Positions 6,400 through 13,643 of a DNA stretch of 24,726 nucleotides are shown here, one piece after another. The notes beneath the pieces are model-generated. The model saw only the letters and a list, made by a program, of their open reading frames with translations. It had not been told where the DNA came from and made no database searches. Origin of the DNA: Dehalococcoidia bacterium (GTDB lineage Bacteria; Chloroflexota; Dehalococcoidia; Dehalococcoidales; Fen-1064); assembly GCA_030691775.1 (NCBI GenBank), contig JAUYDN010000217.1, positions 1 to 24,726 of the forward strand, in the 5' to 3' direction. Numbering within the stretch: position 1 is the first letter of the stretch; each line of letters opens with the position of its first letter. The position numbers and the translations under genes are program-made.

Positions 6400-8271
6400 A
6401 TGACGGAGGTCCGGACTCTTGGCAAGTTGATTCTCTCTCTCACATTGCTCGCTTGTTTGATCCTACATGGCGGTTGCACTTCACTTAGAGTATCCACAGG
6501 TCCACTCACCATCTCCCCAGCCAAAGTCGCCCCCGGGCAGCCTGTGTCGATTGCGGTCGGGATTTTGAACTCGGAGAAGAAGCCAGTCGACTGCACCGTC
6601 CGCCTGAAAGTTAATGGCCTAGAGGTTGAGACTAGGAGCGTCAGTGTTGGCGCTGCTGAACAGGAGCAGGTCGGCTTTCAGTTCACCCCGGCGTCTCTGG
6701 GATCATACAAGGTGGACGTCAACGGCCAAGTGGGCACCTTTGACGCCGTAAGACCGGCGCACTTCGTTGCGAGTTCACTCACCCTCTCGCCTGATCCACC
6801 GCTGGCCGGACGGGAGATTCAGGTAGCCATTCTGCTGAGCAACGACGGCGAGTTGCCCGGGAGTTATTTGGCTGTCTTTGTGGTGGACGAGGACGTAGTA
6901 GGTTCTCGGGATGTCCAACTGGACGCCGGCCAGTCTGTCGCGCTGACGGAAAAGTTCACTCCCGTTTCTTACGGCGCGCACGTCATCCAATACTGCGGGG
7001 TCACACAAAGCATCGATGTACAGAATCCAAATGCGGTCCTGACTGTTGGATACCTCAAGTCAAACAAGTGTGTATCCAATTGGACGACCAAGTTGGGCCC
7101 TACTACGATGTCCGCCAGTGGCCTTGTGGTAGGCGTCAAGAACCGCGAGATCACTCTGGTTGAATATGCAAACCCCTATTCGGGCCAACAGATTTCGGTC
7201 TACATCGGCCCGGAGGTTCTCGTTGTGCAGCATGAGATGAACCAGTTCACCGACATTGAGCCCGATGCCTTGTATCCTTACCCCACGACCTGGCCGCACG
7301 CCAGGCGTATCGCTGTTGAGGACATAAAGCCCAGTGACCATGTTCAGATCATGATGTGGGTCATGCCGGATGAAACCATCGGAGTGGAATGGGTGTACAG
7401 GATCGACTATACCGTCCCGGCCACAACGGTGCTCCCACCGAAACCTCCGCCCAAACAGGACCCGTTGGTGACGTTTGCAGACCTTGCTCTCGAAAAGGCA
7501 GTCCGCGATGCCATCGGGAAGCCATCTGGTGACATTCACCAGTCCGATGTGAGTTCACTGACGTTATTGAACGCCAGATCCAAAGGTGTCTCGAACCTTA
7601 CCGGTCTGGAGTATTGCGTTCGGCTAAGGAACCTGTACTTGGACAAGAACCAGATAACCGACGTATCTCCCCTGGGCGAATTGCACAACCTCATCGAGGT
7701 TTCGATCGGAAGCAACTTGATAAAGGATTCACGCCCGTTAACTACTAACCACCCGTACATGATAAACCTGTGGCTCAGGGGTAACCAGATAAGCGACCTG
7801 ACTCCTCTTGCCAACCTGGCCGGGACTACTCTGCAGTGGCTCGACCTTTCCGGAAACCAGATCACAGACATTTCATCCGTGGGGGGTCTCATAGGACTCA
7901 GGAACCTCAGCCTGAGCTACAACAAGATCAAGGACATCTCTGCTATTGCCAAATTGACTAACCTGAATTACCTCTACCTCGCTCACAACGAGATCAGCGA
8001 CATGTCGGCTCTCGGGAACATCAGGATTCTAATGGAGCTAACCCTCAATAATAATCGAATAAGCGACATTTCCTCGCTTGGCATTACGCTCATAACGGCC
8101 CAAGCAAGGGTCGATCTGAGCTCGAACCTCATCAGCGACATATCACCGCTGGTTAGCCGGGGACTGGGAGCCGGTGGCAAGTTGAATCTTCAGGATAATC
8201 CTCTCGGTCCCGAATCCGTTAACACCTACATCCCTCGGCTCAAAGCTAGGGGAGTTGATGTGCAATACTGA
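6400..8271 (+). CDS. Leucine-rich-repeat lipoprotein with two Ig-like domains
   Basis: The 623-aa reading starts at the ATG at 6400, behind GAGAGG and the promoter at 6311-6339. Residues 7-25 form a signal peptide ending in LHGGC, so C26 is the probable lipidated cysteine, although H at -3 is unusual. Two beta-rich CARDB/Ig-like repeats follow (about 38-112 and 127-200), then an unrecognised domain (about 210-340) and a Pro-rich linker (PPKPPPK). From about 398 to 603 there are roughly eight internalin-type 22-residue leucine-rich repeats, for example LYLDKNQITDVSPLGEL and LDLSGNQITDISSVGGL. The cap before the repeats resembles internalin-like bacterial surface proteins. It should sit on the outside of the membrane and bind a protein or glycan. 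The ligand is unknown. Confidence 0.85.
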   Translation: MTEVRTLGKLILSLTLLACLILHGGCTSLRVSTGPLTISPAKVAPGQPVSIAVGILNSEKKPVDCTVRLKVNGLEVETRSVSVGAAEQEQVGFQFTPASLGSYKVDVNGQVGTFDAVRPAHFVASSLTLSPDPPLAGREIQVAILLSNDGELPGSYLAVFVVDEDVVGSRDVQLDAGQSVALTEKFTPVSYGAHVIQYCGVTQSIDVQNPNAVLTVGYLKSNKCVSNWTTKLGPTTMSASGLVVGVKNREITLVEYANPYSGQQISVYIGPEVLVVQHEMNQFTDIEPDALYPYPTTWPHARRIAVEDIKPSDHVQIMMWVMPDETIGVEWVYRIDYTVPATTVLPPKPPPKQDPLVTFADLALEKAVRDAIGKPSGDIHQSDVSSLTLLNARSKGVSNLTGLEYCVRLRNLYLDKNQITDVSPLGELHNLIEVSIGSNLIKDSRPLTTNHPYMINLWLRGNQISDLTPLANLAGTTLQWLDLSGNQITDISSVGGLIGLRNLSLSYNKIKDISAIAKLTNLNYLYLAHNEISDMSALGNIRILMELTLNNNRISDISSLGITLITAQARVDLSSNLISDISPLVSRGLGAGGKLNLQDNPLGPESVNTYIPRLKARGVDVQY

Positions 8272-8291
8272 GGCAACCAGACGACTGCCTC
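8270..8291 (+). terminator. Weak hairpin after the LRR gene
   Basis: GAGGCA (8270-8275) pairs with TGCCTC (8286-8291) across a 10-base loop, beginning at the stop codon. No T tract follows, so it is at best a weak terminator. Confidence 0.3.
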
Positions 8292-8370
8292 TTAGCGCGA
8301 TTTAACGAGTGTGTTCGCGTTTTCGCTTGCCATTATTGAGGAGTCCGCCCGCGTATGAGGAGGAAAGGCG

Positions 8371-8433
8371 ATGAACCAAGTTATTCGAGCATCGGCACTG
8401 GGACTCGCCGGCGCTTTTTTTGAGGTTACATGA
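8371..8433 (+). CDS. Possible 20-aa leader-like ORF
   Basis: An ATG at 8371 follows a very strong ribosome binding site (GAGGAGGAAAGG) and opens a 20-codon frame (MNQVIRASALGLAGAFFEVT) ending in TGA. It lies in the 419-base gap between the LRR gene and the CoA-transferase pair, upstream of the latter's promoter. There is no family match that I know of. It may be a small peptide or the stub of a decayed gene. Confidence 0.25.
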   Translation: MNQVIRASALGLAGAFFEVT

Positions 8434-8543
8434 CAACTAAAGGTTACCCGATTTGGCGGAATGTCACATCGGTCTTCACCGCAGGTATCTCTCTGCCGTA
8501 AACGGCGCATTTGCGACGTGTAAGACCGTAGGTTTCGGTTCGA

Positions 8544-8572
8544 TTGACTTGAATCGCCCTCCAACCTATAAT
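8544..8572 (+). promoter_or_regulatory. Near-consensus promoter for the CoA-transferase pair
   Basis: TTGACT (8544-8549), a 17-bp spacer and TATAAT (8567-8572) match sigma70 consensus at 11 of 12 bases. The predicted start near 8579 leaves a leader of about 110 bases before the ATG at 8691. Confidence 0.75.
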
Positions 8573-8690
8573 GAGGGCTAATACAAACGAACTCAGGGAT
8601 AATCGGACCGATTGATGAGTCGTTCTTCCGCCGATGTCTACGCAGCTGAAAGTCGTGCTGGCTGAGACCCGCAGTCGGGAGGGTAACAGA

Positions 8691-9977
8691 ATGGCTGAGC
8701 GAGAGACTTTGCTCGGTGATATTCGGGTTCTTGACCTGGCTGACCAGAAAGGGGTCTATTGCGCCAAACTCCTGGCTGACCTCGGTGCCGACACCATCAG
8801 GATAGAACCGCCCTGGGGTGACCCGATGCGGCGAATCGGCCCCTTCTTTCACGACGAGCCGGAACCCGAGAAGAGCCTTTACTGGTTTCAATTCAATACC
8901 AGCAAGAGAAGCATCACCCTCAATCTGGAGAGGGCTGATGGACGCGAAATACTGAAGACGCTGGTCAAAACCGCCGATGTTATGGTCGAGACATTTCCCC
9001 CCGGGCATCTCGAAGAAATAGGTTTGGGCTATTCCGTACTTGCAGAAATCAATCCCGGGCTGGTGTTGACCTCAATCACGCCTTTCGGACAGACTGGGCC
9101 CTATCGGGATTTCAAGAGCTCAGACGTTGTCACTCAGGCTATGGGTGGGCTGATGTACCTGGCCGGCTTCCCTGACGACCCGCCCTACAAGATATACGGC
9201 TCTCAGGCTTATCACTCAGCCTCAGTTCAGGCCGCGGTTGGTACTCTGGTGGCACTCTACGCCAGAGAACTGACCGGCAGGGGTCAGCGTGTCGATGTTT
9301 CTCTACAAGAATCGGTACTGATGGCACAAGAGACCGCCATACCGACCTACGATATGAGGAAGGTTGTCCGAAGGCGGGTTGCGGCCGAGGCACCGCTCAT
9401 CCCCGGCAGCGGTCTATATCCATGCCAGGACGGACATATCTTCGCGGGGGTAGTGGCCGGGGCCGGTGCTGGCTGGGATGTAATTGTTGACTGGTTAAAT
9501 AGCGAGGGAATGGCTGGCGACCTCAAAGACCCCAAATGGCAGGAGACATTCCAATTAATGGGCAATGTCCGGGCTTTGGTAGCACTGGCACGTGACCCTC
9601 TGGCGCTGGCGACCCGACTGGCTGACTTCGCCCACATCAATGAAATTCTCAGTGCCTTTATGAAATCCCATACCAAGGGCGAAATCTACCGGGGAGCAGT
9701 CGCCAGGGGGATTATGATGGTCCCGGTACAAAGCCCCAAAGACATCCTGGAGAGTACCCAGCTCGAGGCACTGGGTTTCTTTGTCGATGTTGAACACGAC
9801 GAACTGGGGATGAATCTAAAATATCCCGGAGCGCCGTGTTACCACATCTCAGATGCTCCCTGGCGAATCTCAAGGAGGGCGCCACTCATCGGCGAGCATA
9901 ATCTGGAGGTATATGAAGGCGAATTGGGCTTCTCCAACGAGAAGCTGGCAACTTTGAAACAGGCAGGGACAATCTAG
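8691..9977 (+). CDS. Class III CoA-transferase, subunit/paralog 1 (CaiB/BaiF family)
   Basis: I start this 428-aa protein at the ATG at 8691, which has GGGAGGG upstream and aligns with the N-terminus of its neighbour (both begin MAER). An in-frame ATG at 8634 is less likely. Family features are clear: DIRVLDLADQKGVYCAKLLADLGAD near the N-terminus, ETFPPGHLEEIGLGY, SITPFGQTGPYRDF and LTGRGQRVDVSLQES. The family moves CoA between carboxylic acids through an aspartyl-CoA thioester. An ungapped alignment with the next gene places A173 here opposite D177 there, so the nucleophile appears to be missing. It may be the non-catalytic half of a heteromeric enzyme. The gap to the next gene is four bases. 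Confidence 0.9.
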   Translation: MAERETLLGDIRVLDLADQKGVYCAKLLADLGADTIRIEPPWGDPMRRIGPFFHDEPEPEKSLYWFQFNTSKRSITLNLERADGREILKTLVKTADVMVETFPPGHLEEIGLGYSVLAEINPGLVLTSITPFGQTGPYRDFKSSDVVTQAMGGLMYLAGFPDDPPYKIYGSQAYHSASVQAAVGTLVALYARELTGRGQRVDVSLQESVLMAQETAIPTYDMRKVVRRRVAAEAPLIPGSGLYPCQDGHIFAGVVAGAGAGWDVIVDWLNSEGMAGDLKDPKWQETFQLMGNVRALVALARDPLALATRLADFAHINEILSAFMKSHTKGEIYRGAVARGIMMVPVQSPKDILESTQLEALGFFVDVEHDELGMNLKYPGAPCYHISDAPWRISRRAPLIGEHNLEVYEGELGFSNEKLATLKQAGTI

Positions 9978-9981
9978 GGGC

Positions 9982-11271
9982 ATGGCAGAGAGAATTTTAC
10001 CTTTCGAGGGGCTGAGGGTCTGTGACTTTTCATGGTATGCCGCTTCCCCGGTAGCTACCAAGTGCCTGGCCGACTTCGGGGCGGAGGTTATCAAGATTGA
10101 GTCCAATACCCGTCCCGACCTCATCAGGGTGGCGGCGCCCCATCCACCCGGCAAAGAAGACGACCTTAGTGCCGGTGGCTGGTTCAACAACCAGAACAGT
10201 AGCAAGCTTTGCCTGGGCCTCAACCTGGGCCACCCTCGAGCCAGGGAGGTGTATGGCAAATTAATCCTTGCCAGTGACATCGTGTGGGAGAACTTCTCAC
10301 CCGGGGTGAATGAGAGACTGGAGCTCAACTATGAGCACTATGCCAAACTGAAGCCGGGTATCATCTGGGTTGACCAGCCGATGCAGGGCTTGACCGGGCC
10401 GGACAGATACGCCGCTGGCTTCGGCGCACTCATCACACCGTTAGGTGGGCTCAGCTACCTTTCCGGATTCGCCCACCGTCCGCCGGTCGGTGCAGGGACG
10501 AATTACACCGACTATGTCATCAACTGCGGCCAGCTTCTGGTGGCGGTCCTGGCTGCCCTCCGTCAACGAAAGCTCACCGGCAAAGGACGACACATCGTCA
10601 TGTCGCAATACGCTTCAGCCGTGTCTGTCCTGGAGACAGCCATGCTCGACTATACGGTCAATAAACGTATACCTGCGAGGGAAGGGAACCGAACACCCTC
10701 GGCCGCCCCTCATGGTTGTTACCATTGTAAGGGGGAGGACAGAAATTACACATATACCACTCGCTTAGGCATGGTCGAAGGCAAAAAGGACGACCGGTGG
10801 TGCGTCATCGCCGTGTTTAATGATGAAGAATGGCTGGCATTCTGTGAGATTATCGGTAAACCATCCTGGACCAAAGACCCGAAGTTCTCTACCTTCCTCA
10901 GCCGTAAAGAGAATGAAGATGAACTCGACCGCCTGGTAGAACAGTGGACGATTGAGCATAGCCCGGAGGATGTAATGATGCTCATGCAGCAGGCGGGGGT
11001 TCCGGCGGGGGTTGTCCAGGACGCCGAGGACATCTTGCTCAGGGACCCACAGGTAAGAGCCAGGGGCTATTATGTGTATCTGGACCATTCGGTTACGGGC
11101 AGGAGTGCTTACGATGGCATCGCCTATAAGCTTTCCGAAACACCAGGGCGGCTTAGCCGCGCCGCTCCCCGTATCGGCGAGCACACCGAGTATGTCTGTA
11201 AAGAGATTCTGGGCTTGAGCGAGAACCAGATAAACGAGTATCTGGCTGAGGGGGTACTCGAGGTGGGTTGA
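9982..11271 (+). CDS. Class III CoA-transferase, subunit/paralog 2 (CaiB/BaiF family)
   Basis: This 429-aa protein begins four bases after the stop of the preceding CoA-transferase, with a GGGG-type ribosome binding site inside that gene's end, so the two are co-transcribed and probably coupled. It has GLRVCDFSWYAASPVATKCLADFGAEVIKIE (family N-terminus, about 10-40) and LTGKGRHIVMSQYASAV. D177 in TNYTDY is the likely catalytic aspartate, equivalent to D169 of formyl-CoA transferase. The pair is reminiscent of two-subunit class III enzymes such as succinyl-CoA:benzylsuccinate CoA-transferase (BbsEF). The actual acid substrate cannot be named from sequence. Nearby beta-oxidation enzymes fit activation of an organic acid for degradation. 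Confidence 0.92.
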   Translation: MAERILPFEGLRVCDFSWYAASPVATKCLADFGAEVIKIESNTRPDLIRVAAPHPPGKEDDLSAGGWFNNQNSSKLCLGLNLGHPRAREVYGKLILASDIVWENFSPGVNERLELNYEHYAKLKPGIIWVDQPMQGLTGPDRYAAGFGALITPLGGLSYLSGFAHRPPVGAGTNYTDYVINCGQLLVAVLAALRQRKLTGKGRHIVMSQYASAVSVLETAMLDYTVNKRIPAREGNRTPSAAPHGCYHCKGEDRNYTYTTRLGMVEGKKDDRWCVIAVFNDEEWLAFCEIIGKPSWTKDPKFSTFLSRKENEDELDRLVEQWTIEHSPEDVMMLMQQAGVPAGVVQDAEDILLRDPQVRARGYYVYLDHSVTGRSAYDGIAYKLSETPGRLSRAAPRIGEHTEYVCKEILGLSENQINEYLAEGVLEVG

Positions 11272-11286
11272 TGAGGTGAAATCAGC

Positions 11287-11307
11287 CATCGTTCACTTTC
11301 AACGATG
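11287..11307 (+). terminator. Hairpin after the CoA-transferase pair
   Basis: CATCGTT (11287-11293), loop CACTTTC, and AACGATG (11301-11307) form a perfect 7-bp stem 15 bases after the second CoA-transferase stop. No T tract follows. It could be a weak terminator or an mRNA 3'-end protecting structure. Confidence 0.35.
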
Positions 11308-11589
11308 AGCATCGGCGTCGTGGTTAGCAAACATGCCCCTATAACGCCATTCGTGAACTCAGCAATCCAAGCGTTGGCAAGTAATAAGTCGCGCGTGGTG
11401 TTCACAGCTTCAGATGGACAAGGAAAAACTCAGAGTTTCGTTGAATCTCAGGTCGCGGCAGAAATCCTACTCTATTTCCGGCAACTGACGCAGGTAATGA
11501 ACGGTGAGGCAGTGGCAGCGTCCGAACTCATGGAGTTCCTCAAGACCACAGACTGTTGTAGGAGTCTGGCCATCCACTATTGTCAGTGA
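11305..11589 (+). CDS. Doubtful hypothetical protein, 94 aa
   Basis: A 94-codon frame begins at an ATG lying inside the hairpin at 11287-11307, with no ribosome binding site. The composition is protein-like (for example FVESQVAAEILLYFRQL) but I recognise no family, signal peptide or motif. It fills the gap between the CoA-transferases and the converging metF gene. It may be spurious or the end of a decayed gene. Apart from it and the hairpin, 11272-11647 shows nothing. Confidence 0.22.
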   Translation: MSIGVVVSKHAPITPFVNSAIQALASNKSRVVFTASDGQGKTQSFVESQVAAEILLYFRQLTQVMNGEAVAASELMEFLKTTDCCRSLAIHYCQ

Positions 11590-11647
11590 CACTGAAAACG
11601 GGCGAGATTCAGGTAAATGAGTAAGTCTTGTCAGCTCAAAAAGAGCA

Positions 11648-12532
11648 TTATAACCCGGCCGCAGCAAGGATGTCCGGCACCTTTTTCTCCCAGCCGATAG
11701 CCATAACGTGCACACCCTGGCACAGGTCTTTTATGGACTTAATCAACTCGGCACAAAGCTCAATACCCGTCCGGGTTTTGTCCTCCGCCTTTGTCATCCG
11801 GCCGATCATCGCCTCCGGGACATTAATGCCGGCAACGTTTTTATTCATAAACCGCGCCATACCGGCAGACTTCAGAGGGATTACACCAGCCAGGACCGGC
11901 ACTTTGAGATGCTCCACCCGCTTCATAAATTTAGCAAAGACGTTGGGGTCAAAAATAGCTTGAGTCTGAAAGAACCGGGCGCCGGCGGCAATTTTCTTTT
12001 CCATTTTCAGAATCTGGAGTTCGTAAGCCGCCTCTGTATCCGCCCCGGGGTTGACGACTGCCCCGGCAAAGAAGTCCGGTTTCCCTTTAAGCTCGTTGCC
12101 GGACATATCGTGGCCCTCATTCAAGCCGCGGATAACCTGCAATAGCTGGACGGAATCGAGGTCGTAAACCGGCTTGGCGTGAGGATGGTCGCCGGAGGAA
12201 GGCAAGTCACCGGTCAGCGCCACACAGTTCTCAACCCCCAGGACCCAGGCGCTCAGGAGGTCGGATTGTAAAGCGATACGGTTTCTATCACGGCAGGTCA
12301 CTTGAAAGATAGGTTCAACCCCGCGGTCTATCAACAGGTGGCAGGTCACCAACGAACCGAGTCTCATTACGGAGCTTTGCTGGTCGGTAACATTGAGCGC
12401 ATCCACCTTCCCCTTCAGTACCCTGGCTACCTCTTCTATTTCCTCGGTAAAAGTGCCTTTGAGAGGGCCGGCTTCCGCAGTGACCACGAACTTGCCCTTA
12501 TCGAATGCTTGCTTGAGCTTGCTATTCGGCAT
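11648..12532 (-). CDS. metF: Methylenetetrahydrofolate reductase, MetF paralog 1
   Basis: I use the ATG at 12530-12532 (294 aa), with GGAGG six bases upstream. A longer in-frame start at 12574 lies well inside metV. It is a MetF TIM-barrel protein: E20 (VTAEAGP) matches the proton-donating E28 region of E. coli MetF, and D109 (ALTGD) matches D120 near the flavin. VTCRDRNR at 78-85 is the family's conserved strand. It should reduce 5,10-methylene- to 5-methyl-tetrahydrofolate. The start overlaps the end of metV by 11 bases, so translation is probably coupled. This is the MetF expected to pair with MetV in the acetogen-type complex. It is the last gene of the cluster. Confidence 0.93.
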   Translation of the reverse strand: MPNSKLKQAFDKGKFVVTAEAGPLKGTFTEEIEEVARVLKGKVDALNVTDQQSSVMRLGSLVTCHLLIDRGVEPIFQVTCRDRNRIALQSDLLSAWVLGVENCVALTGDLPSSGDHPHAKPVYDLDSVQLLQVIRGLNEGHDMSGNELKGKPDFFAGAVVNPGADTEAAYELQILKMEKKIAAGARFFQTQAIFDPNVFAKFMKRVEHLKVPVLAGVIPLKSAGMARFMNKNVAGINVPEAMIGRMTKAEDKTRTGIELCAELIKSIKDLCQGVHVMAIGWEKKVPDILAAAGL

Positions 12533-13211
12533 GTTGTGCCTCCAGTTCCGGTTTCCGGTAAGCTTCATTGACATACCGGCCGGGATGAGTCTGGGTAGTA
12601 TAGTCCTTGATGGGGGCGTCGCGGCGCAGGTCGTCCAGTCGGTTTTGCTTCTTCAGCCGGTTGTAAATCAATACCCAGGCGCAATCCTTTTCCTGACTCG
12701 CTTCACATTTACCGTTTTTGCTACCGCCGCACGGACCGTTGACCAGACTTTTGGCGCAGATGGTGATGGGACATATGCCGCCATAATCGCGGAGCACACA
12801 ATTCCCGCACGCCCGGCACCTCTCCGCCCATATACCTTCCTCCACGGTTACCCCGATAAACCGTGTGTTCAGCGCGGGGATTACCCTGACTGGTTCGAGT
12901 ACCTCTGCGGAGAACTGGACGCCAGCCCCGCAAGCCATGGATAGAATGGCATCATATTCATTTACTTTATCCTTGATAGAATCAAAAAACTCTCTATCAC
13001 ACTGGCGCTCGATGGTTGCCTCCCCGATTTTGATTTCCTTACCTGCAAGACGGCTCTTCATCCTGAGCTCGCTGGCAAGCAGTCCAACCTCTTTTTCCCC
13101 ACCAGACTGACAGACACTGACACAGGTGCCGCAACCCAATACCAAGAGGCTCTTCAGGTCTTTGACACTTTCCCAAATCTGCTCAAAAAGCTTTCTTTCA
13201 GCAACAATCAT
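12522..13211 (-). CDS. metV: MetV-like methylenetetrahydrofolate reductase partner
   Basis: The ATG at 13209-13211 has GAGGTG upstream and overlaps the mvhD stop in ATGA; the product is 229 aa. It is rich in cysteines: C27, C30 and C34 (CGTCVSVC), C71, C94, then C132, C135, C138, C147, C152, C161, C169 and C177. The segment RACGNCVLRDYGGICPIT followed by CAKSLVNGPCGG is the signature of the MTHFR C-terminal / MetV family. MetV partners MetF in acetogens and carries zinc and/or Fe-S sites that bring electrons to the MetF flavin. Its place between mvhD and metF fits a link from the Hdr/MvhD module to MetF. Confidence 0.92.
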   Translation of the reverse strand: MIVAERKLFEQIWESVKDLKSLLVLGCGTCVSVCQSGGEKEVGLLASELRMKSRLAGKEIKIGEATIERQCDREFFDSIKDKVNEYDAILSMACGAGVQFSAEVLEPVRVIPALNTRFIGVTVEEGIWAERCRACGNCVLRDYGGICPITICAKSLVNGPCGGSKNGKCEASQEKDCAWVLIYNRLKKQNRLDDLRRDAPIKDYTTQTHPGRYVNEAYRKPELEAQHAE

Positions 13212-13639
13212 TTGCTTACACCTCGGGCTTTCTTTAAGGGACTGGGACCAAGCCGGTTGGCGCATTCTGTCATCTGGTCGGCGGCTTTAGCGAAAAGCAC
13301 TGCATCGGAAGCCCCGATGTTAAACATTTCCACCCTCTCCGGCTCAATCCCGATCTCTTCCAGTAGTTTCTTGGCTTGCCGCACTTTCTTTTTGGCTCTC
13401 AGATTTCCTTCCAGGAAATGGCAATTGCCTTCCTCTCAGCCGGCAACCAGCGCGGCATCCGCTCCGTCTTCAAAGGCTTTAAGCAAGTGCAACGTATCCA
13501 GCTTGCCGGTGCACATCAGTTTGACGATACGCACGTTGGGTGAATATTCCATCCGCATGGACCCGGCCAGGTCAGCGGCTGAATAAGCGCAATAATGACA
13601 GCAAAATGCCACGATTATGGGTTCGTATTTCGTGTTCAT
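13208..13639 (-). CDS. mvhD: MvhD/VhuD-like [2Fe-2S] subunit, selenocysteine at TGA codon 68
   Basis: The gene reads from the ATG at 13637-13639 through an in-frame TGA (13436-13438) to a TGA at 13208-13210, giving 143 residues, the normal MvhD length. Before the TGA stand the family motifs IVAFCCHYCAYSAADLAG (9-26) and MCTGK (42-46). After it comes EEGNCHFLEGNLRAKKKV, which matches the family's GC-HPGDCHYLEGN segment. Sec68 therefore stands at a conserved cysteine, with C73 four residues on, both at positions expected to bind the [2Fe-2S] cluster. A SECIS-like hairpin follows at once. VhuD of methanogens is a known selenoprotein, which supports the reading. MvhD passes electrons to or from HdrA. 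There is a weak ribosome binding site; it begins four bases after hdrA. Automated callers would split or truncate it. Confidence 0.88.
13403..13435 (-). promoter_or_regulatory. Bacterial SECIS-like element in mvhD
   Basis: Starting 17 bases after the TGA, the mRNA can form a perfect 6-bp stem AUUUCC / GGAAAU with apical loop UGGAA (stem arms 13414-13419 and 13403-13408, loop 13409-13413). A small loop with G in its first two bases, about 20-25 bases after the UGA, agrees with bacterial SECIS elements recognised by SelB. Confidence 0.65.
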
Positions 13640-13643
13640 ATTA

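Noticed and set aside
8292..9008. Minus-strand 238-codon ORF
   Set aside because: It covers the promoter and N-terminal half of the CoA-transferase in antisense, with no motif or ribosome binding site.
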